This document shows positions 5,952 to 9,201 of a stretch of 9,201 nucleotides of DNA, in pieces. The DNA is from CAUZSN01 sp963582345 (GTDB lineage Bacteria > Planctomycetota > Planctomycetia > Planctomycetales > Planctomycetaceae), in the NCBI GenBank assembly GCA_963582345.1, contig CAUZSN010000107.1:1-9201 (forward strand). The letters run 5' to 3'. Position 1 is the first letter of the stretch. Each line of letters begins with the position of its first letter. A program made the translations under genes and the position numbers. The notes under the pieces were generated by a model that saw only the letters and a list, made by a program, of their open reading frames with translations, did no database searches and was not told where the DNA came from.

Positions 5952-8900
5952 TTAGAACTCATCGACAAGGACAGGCGCCATGTTTCTGGCTAAATCGGCC
6001 AGTTGCTTTTGTTCATCGGCTAATCGTTTGACTTTGCGAAATTCTTCGTCCGAAATATTTATTTTCAATCGAAGAAGTTCGTCCAATTCGGTAGTCCGGC
6101 GGTTCAAATCCTCTTGTAGGATCTTGAGCATCTTTAGTTGAGCCAACTTCGAAAATCCATGCGCCTGCGGCCCTTGAGACTGCTCGGAAGCACCTGGTAC
6201 AATAGTGTTGCCTCCTTTCTCCGGATTTAATGCATCAATTAGATCGATAAATCGCTGCTTCACCACTCGTTCGACGGCCACTGTGTGAGCGTCTGGATAT
6301 CGCTGTTGAAGACGCTGGGCCACCACCTGCATCGACTGAGACGCTCCACGCAAGGCCAAAGCAAAAACATCAGCGGCCTTTAGTGACTCGGCCAGATGGT
6401 CAGTCTCGTCCTTCAGTCCACGTTGAACGTCGGCTAGGTTCCGCAGTGACTTTGTTTCACTGCGCTGCCAACTGTCGGACGCCTTATTTTCTCTTTTGAT
6501 GCGCTGTGCGTGAGCAGCGTCAATTCGAATGGTCTCGTCGATAACGTCTTGCTGTCGAGCGATCATCCCTTTCAGCTCGTCGCCGATGCGTTCCATTTGT
6601 TCTTGAATTAAACTTTTCTCGACATCGCGGCACGTCCAAGCCAGTTCTCGCTGTGCTTGAATTAAATCGTTGAGGGCCTCCTGCTGATTCACGTTGGCGT
6701 TCCGACTGTCATCCTTCGAGAAAGCCTCTTCAGCCTGCTGCATATGGGAAACCGCACACCGGGCTGAATCGCGGGCTATTCCAACTTGTAACCGCCGTAA
6801 GCGACGAGCCAAATCGGAAACTTCTTGGCGAAGCTTCTGTTGCTTTCTTTTCAGATTCTTAAATTCAAGTTTGCGCTGCCGCGAATCAGGTTCCTGATCC
6901 ACATCGCGAGCCGTTCGCAATAATTCATACTGACTGTCTTTTAGACTTTCAAGCTTTTCTTCTGCCCGTTTCAGTTGCTTGATCAACTGCTCAGTATCGG
7001 TGACCAATCGATTACGGAGAATGTCTTCCAGGTCCTTCAGTTCCTTTAGAATTCGCTGTTGAAGGTTTATGGATTCGCCGACAAATTCTTTATCCAACAG
7101 ATCAGCGGCCTCGCGCATTCGGCCGTAAGTGGCGTTGCGGTCCAATTGTTCCACGGCCTCGTTCAGCGAATCAGCCCCGTCCGGATCACTCTTTCCAAAA
7201 ATGTCAGCCGTGTTGCCCAACTGCTTGCGGAACTTCTCCAGCTGTGCCGCCTGCTGGCGCTGCCGATCCCGCAACTTGGTCAAGTCCGCCTGCTGTTGTG
7301 AAGACGGTGTGTCCAGCGGGTTCAGCAGACGTTGCTTGCCGATCTCGGCCGTGTTGCGATTGATGGCTTCCTGCGTAACAATGACTTCGTTCAGGTGGTT
7401 ATCTAGATTCCGCTGATTTTGCCACTCCAAAAGCCATGCTAGCATTTCGTTAAGCGAATCGAGCACCGCAGTCTGATGCTCTTCGACTGTTTCGAGTGAG
7501 TCGCTCAAATCTCGCGACTCGGTTGGGAGCCGAATTGTGAACACAATCGAACGGTTCTTGACATTGTCCGATTTCGCCTGCACGGTCTCACGGTGCCTTG
7601 ATTTGTCTTGCGACCGACTCGATTTCGAGCCATGTTCTTCCGCAGCATCTTGGGATCTGGCGCGAGCACTATTTCGACCAGTTTGCGAACGTTGCAGTGC
7701 AGTGGCTGTGTCATTCCGGACAGCAGGCTCACTTGATAGTGCTAGCTTCCGAGCTTGCGTCAATTCTTGCTCAATCGCGGGTAGCAACTCGTTACGCAGA
7801 TCGGCCAATTCATCAGCAATCATATTCAACCGGCACTTGGATTCCTGATCGTCAATGTGGTTACTTGTTATTTCGTCCAACAATTTCCATGCCCGCGCTT
7901 CCACTCCGTCGGTTGAACCTAGCAGACGTGATGATATCTGCCTTTGCTTCAACTCGACCCGTTTTACCGTATCAACGTCTTCGGCACGCAGACGTCCGAC
8001 TGTCTGTAGCTGAACCTGTAGTTCTCCGACTTGGTCACAAGCATACCGTTGTGTCTCGCCAATTTGTTCCAGCTCTTCCAATATTGCCGCCTGACGCGCG
8101 GCCAGTTCAGCGACCTTCATGTCCTGAGACACAATCGTTATCGTCCGCGATATACTGCGCCCCACATGTTCGCTTTCCAAATTGAAATCGTCATTTGCTT
8201 CGGCACGGAAGGTAAGCCGCATACCCAATTCCAACTTCAATGGAGCCAATTCCCACTTATGATCAATGGCCACTTGCTTCGGACGTTTGCCGTCAAATGG
8301 CAAGGACATTAGTACGCCAGAATCATCTTTAGAGTCGCTGAACTTGTAGTGCAGCCGGACGTCATTCAGGCCAAGGTCATCTTTGGCAACAATCCGCAAT
8401 GGAAGATTCGCGTCGGCCGTCAATTGAACGTCGGTAGCCGGTTTGTCGATGTAGACGTCCGGCACCACATCAACGATGCCGCGCACTTCATACCTCGGCG
8501 CTTCGCTATTCTCGAAACCTTGTTGGTCTTTAAGTGCAAACCAGTACGAATAAACACCCGCTTCGCAAATTTGAAACGACGCAAAAAACGACCGTTGGTC
8601 CTCGGAAATTTCGATCGTCCCGATTTCGGAGTCCTGCACGCGCAAAGTTGCCGACATGAGCGGATTGTTTACGGTCGCGCGGATGTCAACGTTCGTTCCG
8701 ACCAGTCCTTTGATGTGCCCGATTCCGATCGGCAATTGCACGATGCTTTGATTGCTGTAAGCCGGTGGAGTCAGAGTCACCCTCAAATCATCGACCAACG
8801 GAGGTGGAACAACATGCAGAGAATACCACAGCATGTCCCGATGGTCGCCGCCACAAGCTCGAAATTGCATTGGGCCTTTCACGACCATCAACGTAGCCGC

Positions 8901-9201
8901 GCAGACCTCGCGATTCCGGCCTTGACGATCTCTGAGCGTTGTTTTCCGTAGTGATTCGGAAATCACTTGACCGTCGTCGAATCGGTACTCCATTACGACA
9001 TTGGCAGGCAGTGTTCCTTTAGTATTCACAACGAACACTTCCAACGTGTCGCCGCGAGCGATTTGAAGTCGAACGGTGATTGGTTCCATCCGCGCATCGA
9101 CCAATCGAAGATGAATTGTCTTCGGCCAGGGATTCTCGGCAAACGGAAACACCAAACGATTCACAGCCATTTCGGCCTCGACACGATTCAGAAAAATTAC
9201 G
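5952..9201 (-). CDS. Large DUF4175-like protein with beta-sandwich and long coiled-coil regions, 5' end missing
   Basis: The frame stays open through the right window edge (VIFLNRVEAE precedes the first Met at 9170), so the true start is outside; about 1082 residues are visible. From the Met at 9170, residues 1 to about 345 are beta-rich repeats of extracytoplasmic character, with GDTLEVFVVNTKGTLP, RACGGDHRDMLWYSLHVVPPPLVDDL, TPPAYSNQ and KDDLGLNDVRLHYKF. From about residue 350 to the end the protein is almost entirely Glu/Gln/Arg/Leu-rich coiled coil, interrupted near residues 478-538 by an Arg/Ser/Gln/Asp-rich linker. There is no membrane segment in the visible part; members I remember have two N-terminal helices, which would lie outside the window. 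In planctomycetes such genes often follow MoxR, DUF58 and BatA-like genes, suggesting an envelope role (inference). The function is unknown and the DUF4175 label is from memory. Confidence 0.8.
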   Translation of the reverse strand, partial: VIFLNRVEAEMAVNRLVFPFAENPWPKTIHLRLVDARMEPITVRLQIARGDTLEVFVVNTKGTLPANVVMEYRFDDGQVISESLRKTTLRDRQGRNREVCAATLMVVKGPMQFRACGGDHRDMLWYSLHVVPPPLVDDLRVTLTPPAYSNQSIVQLPIGIGHIKGLVGTNVDIRATVNNPLMSATLRVQDSEIGTIEISEDQRSFFASFQICEAGVYSYWFALKDQQGFENSEAPRYEVRGIVDVVPDVYIDKPATDVQLTADANLPLRIVAKDDLGLNDVRLHYKFSDSKDDSGVLMSLPFDGKRPKQVAIDHKWELAPLKLELGMRLTFRAEANDDFNLESEHVGRSISRTITIVSQDMKVAELAARQAAILEELEQIGETQRYACDQVGELQVQLQTVGRLRAEDVDTVKRVELKQRQISSRLLGSTDGVEARAWKLLDEITSNHIDDQESKCRLNMIADELADLRNELLPAIEQELTQARKLALSSEPAVRNDTATALQRSQTGRNSARARSQDAAEEHGSKSSRSQDKSRHRETVQAKSDNVKNRSIVFTIRLPTESRDLSDSLETVEEHQTAVLDSLNEMLAWLLEWQNQRNLDNHLNEVIVTQEAINRNTAEIGKQRLLNPLDTPSSQQQADLTKLRDRQRQQAAQLEKFRKQLGNTADIFGKSDPDGADSLNEAVEQLDRNATYGRMREAADLLDKEFVGESINLQQRILKELKDLEDILRNRLVTDTEQLIKQLKRAEEKLESLKDSQYELLRTARDVDQEPDSRQRKLEFKNLKRKQQKLRQEVSDLARRLRRLQVGIARDSARCAVSHMQQAEEAFSKDDSRNANVNQQEALNDLIQAQRELAWTCRDVEKSLIQEQMERIGDELKGMIARQQDVIDETIRIDAAHAQRIKRENKASDSWQRSETKSLRNLADVQRGLKDETDHLAESLKAADVFALALRGASQSMQVVAQRLQQRYPDAHTVAVERVVKQRFIDLIDALNPEKGGNTIVPGASEQSQGPQAHGFSKLAQLKMLKILQEDLNRRTTELDELLRLKINISDEEFRKVKRLADEQKQLADLARNMAPVLVDEF

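Noticed and set aside
7598..8185. 195-aa plus-strand frame opposite the large gene
   Set aside because: It is antisense to a continuous coding frame of over 1000 codons and its composition is shadow-like.
8349..8951. 200-aa plus-strand frame opposite the large gene
   Set aside because: Although long, it is the complement of the beta-rich region, which has coherent motifs on the minus strand. No ribosome site or domain is visible on the plus strand.
1..9201. CRISPR array, insertion sequence, tRNA or rRNA gene
   Set aside because: No regularly spaced repeats, transposase motifs, terminal inverted repeats, or cloverleaf or rRNA-like stretches were seen on either strand by reading.

Overview
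The window looks like chromosomal DNA of a planctomycete, probably Pirellulaceae-like. The main reasons are the very long, 5'-cut beta-rich plus coiled-coil protein on the minus strand, and its small secreted neighbour with a C-terminal WGHLP...RYY..LAE block. I remember both types mainly from planctomycete genomes. Base composition looks roughly balanced by eye; I did not compute it. I see no mobile element, CRISPR array, tRNA or rRNA.

Layout: two convergent blocks meet near 3283-3335. The plus-strand block (1-3282) holds the 3' end of a YbgC-like hot-dog thioesterase gene, a 269-bp spacer, a small unrecognised 85-aa gene with a strong Shine-Dalgarno, a terminator-like hairpin, and then two genes I recognise as members of the ebo cluster: EboB (TatD-type metal-dependent hydrolase) and EboF (alkaline phosphatase/nucleotide pyrophosphatase superfamily). 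The usual ebo partners (EboA, the UbiA-type prenyltransferase EboC, the dehydroquinate-synthase-like EboD, the sugar isomerase-like EboE) are not between or beside them, so this is a reduced or split ebo locus. The EboF protein keeps the nucleophile-position threonine and two metal-ligand positions but lacks several canonical nucleotide pyrophosphatase/phosphodiesterase (NPP) metal ligands.

The minus-strand block is read from 9201 down to 3336: the large protein (cut at the window edge), a 215-aa exported protein, an RluB/RsuA-type pseudouridine synthase, and a PyrK-type FAD/[2Fe-2S] electron-transfer subunit. Gaps of 38, 29 and 95 bp suggest one transcription unit. The first two genes probably belong to a cell-envelope module that extends beyond the window. 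The last two are housekeeping genes (23S rRNA modification, pyrimidine synthesis) with no obvious functional tie to the first two.

The most interesting parts are the compact EboB-EboF pair with its altered catalytic site, the unknown small protein in front of it, and the uncharacterised large-protein/small-secreted-protein pair. No clearly unprecedented multi-gene system is visible.
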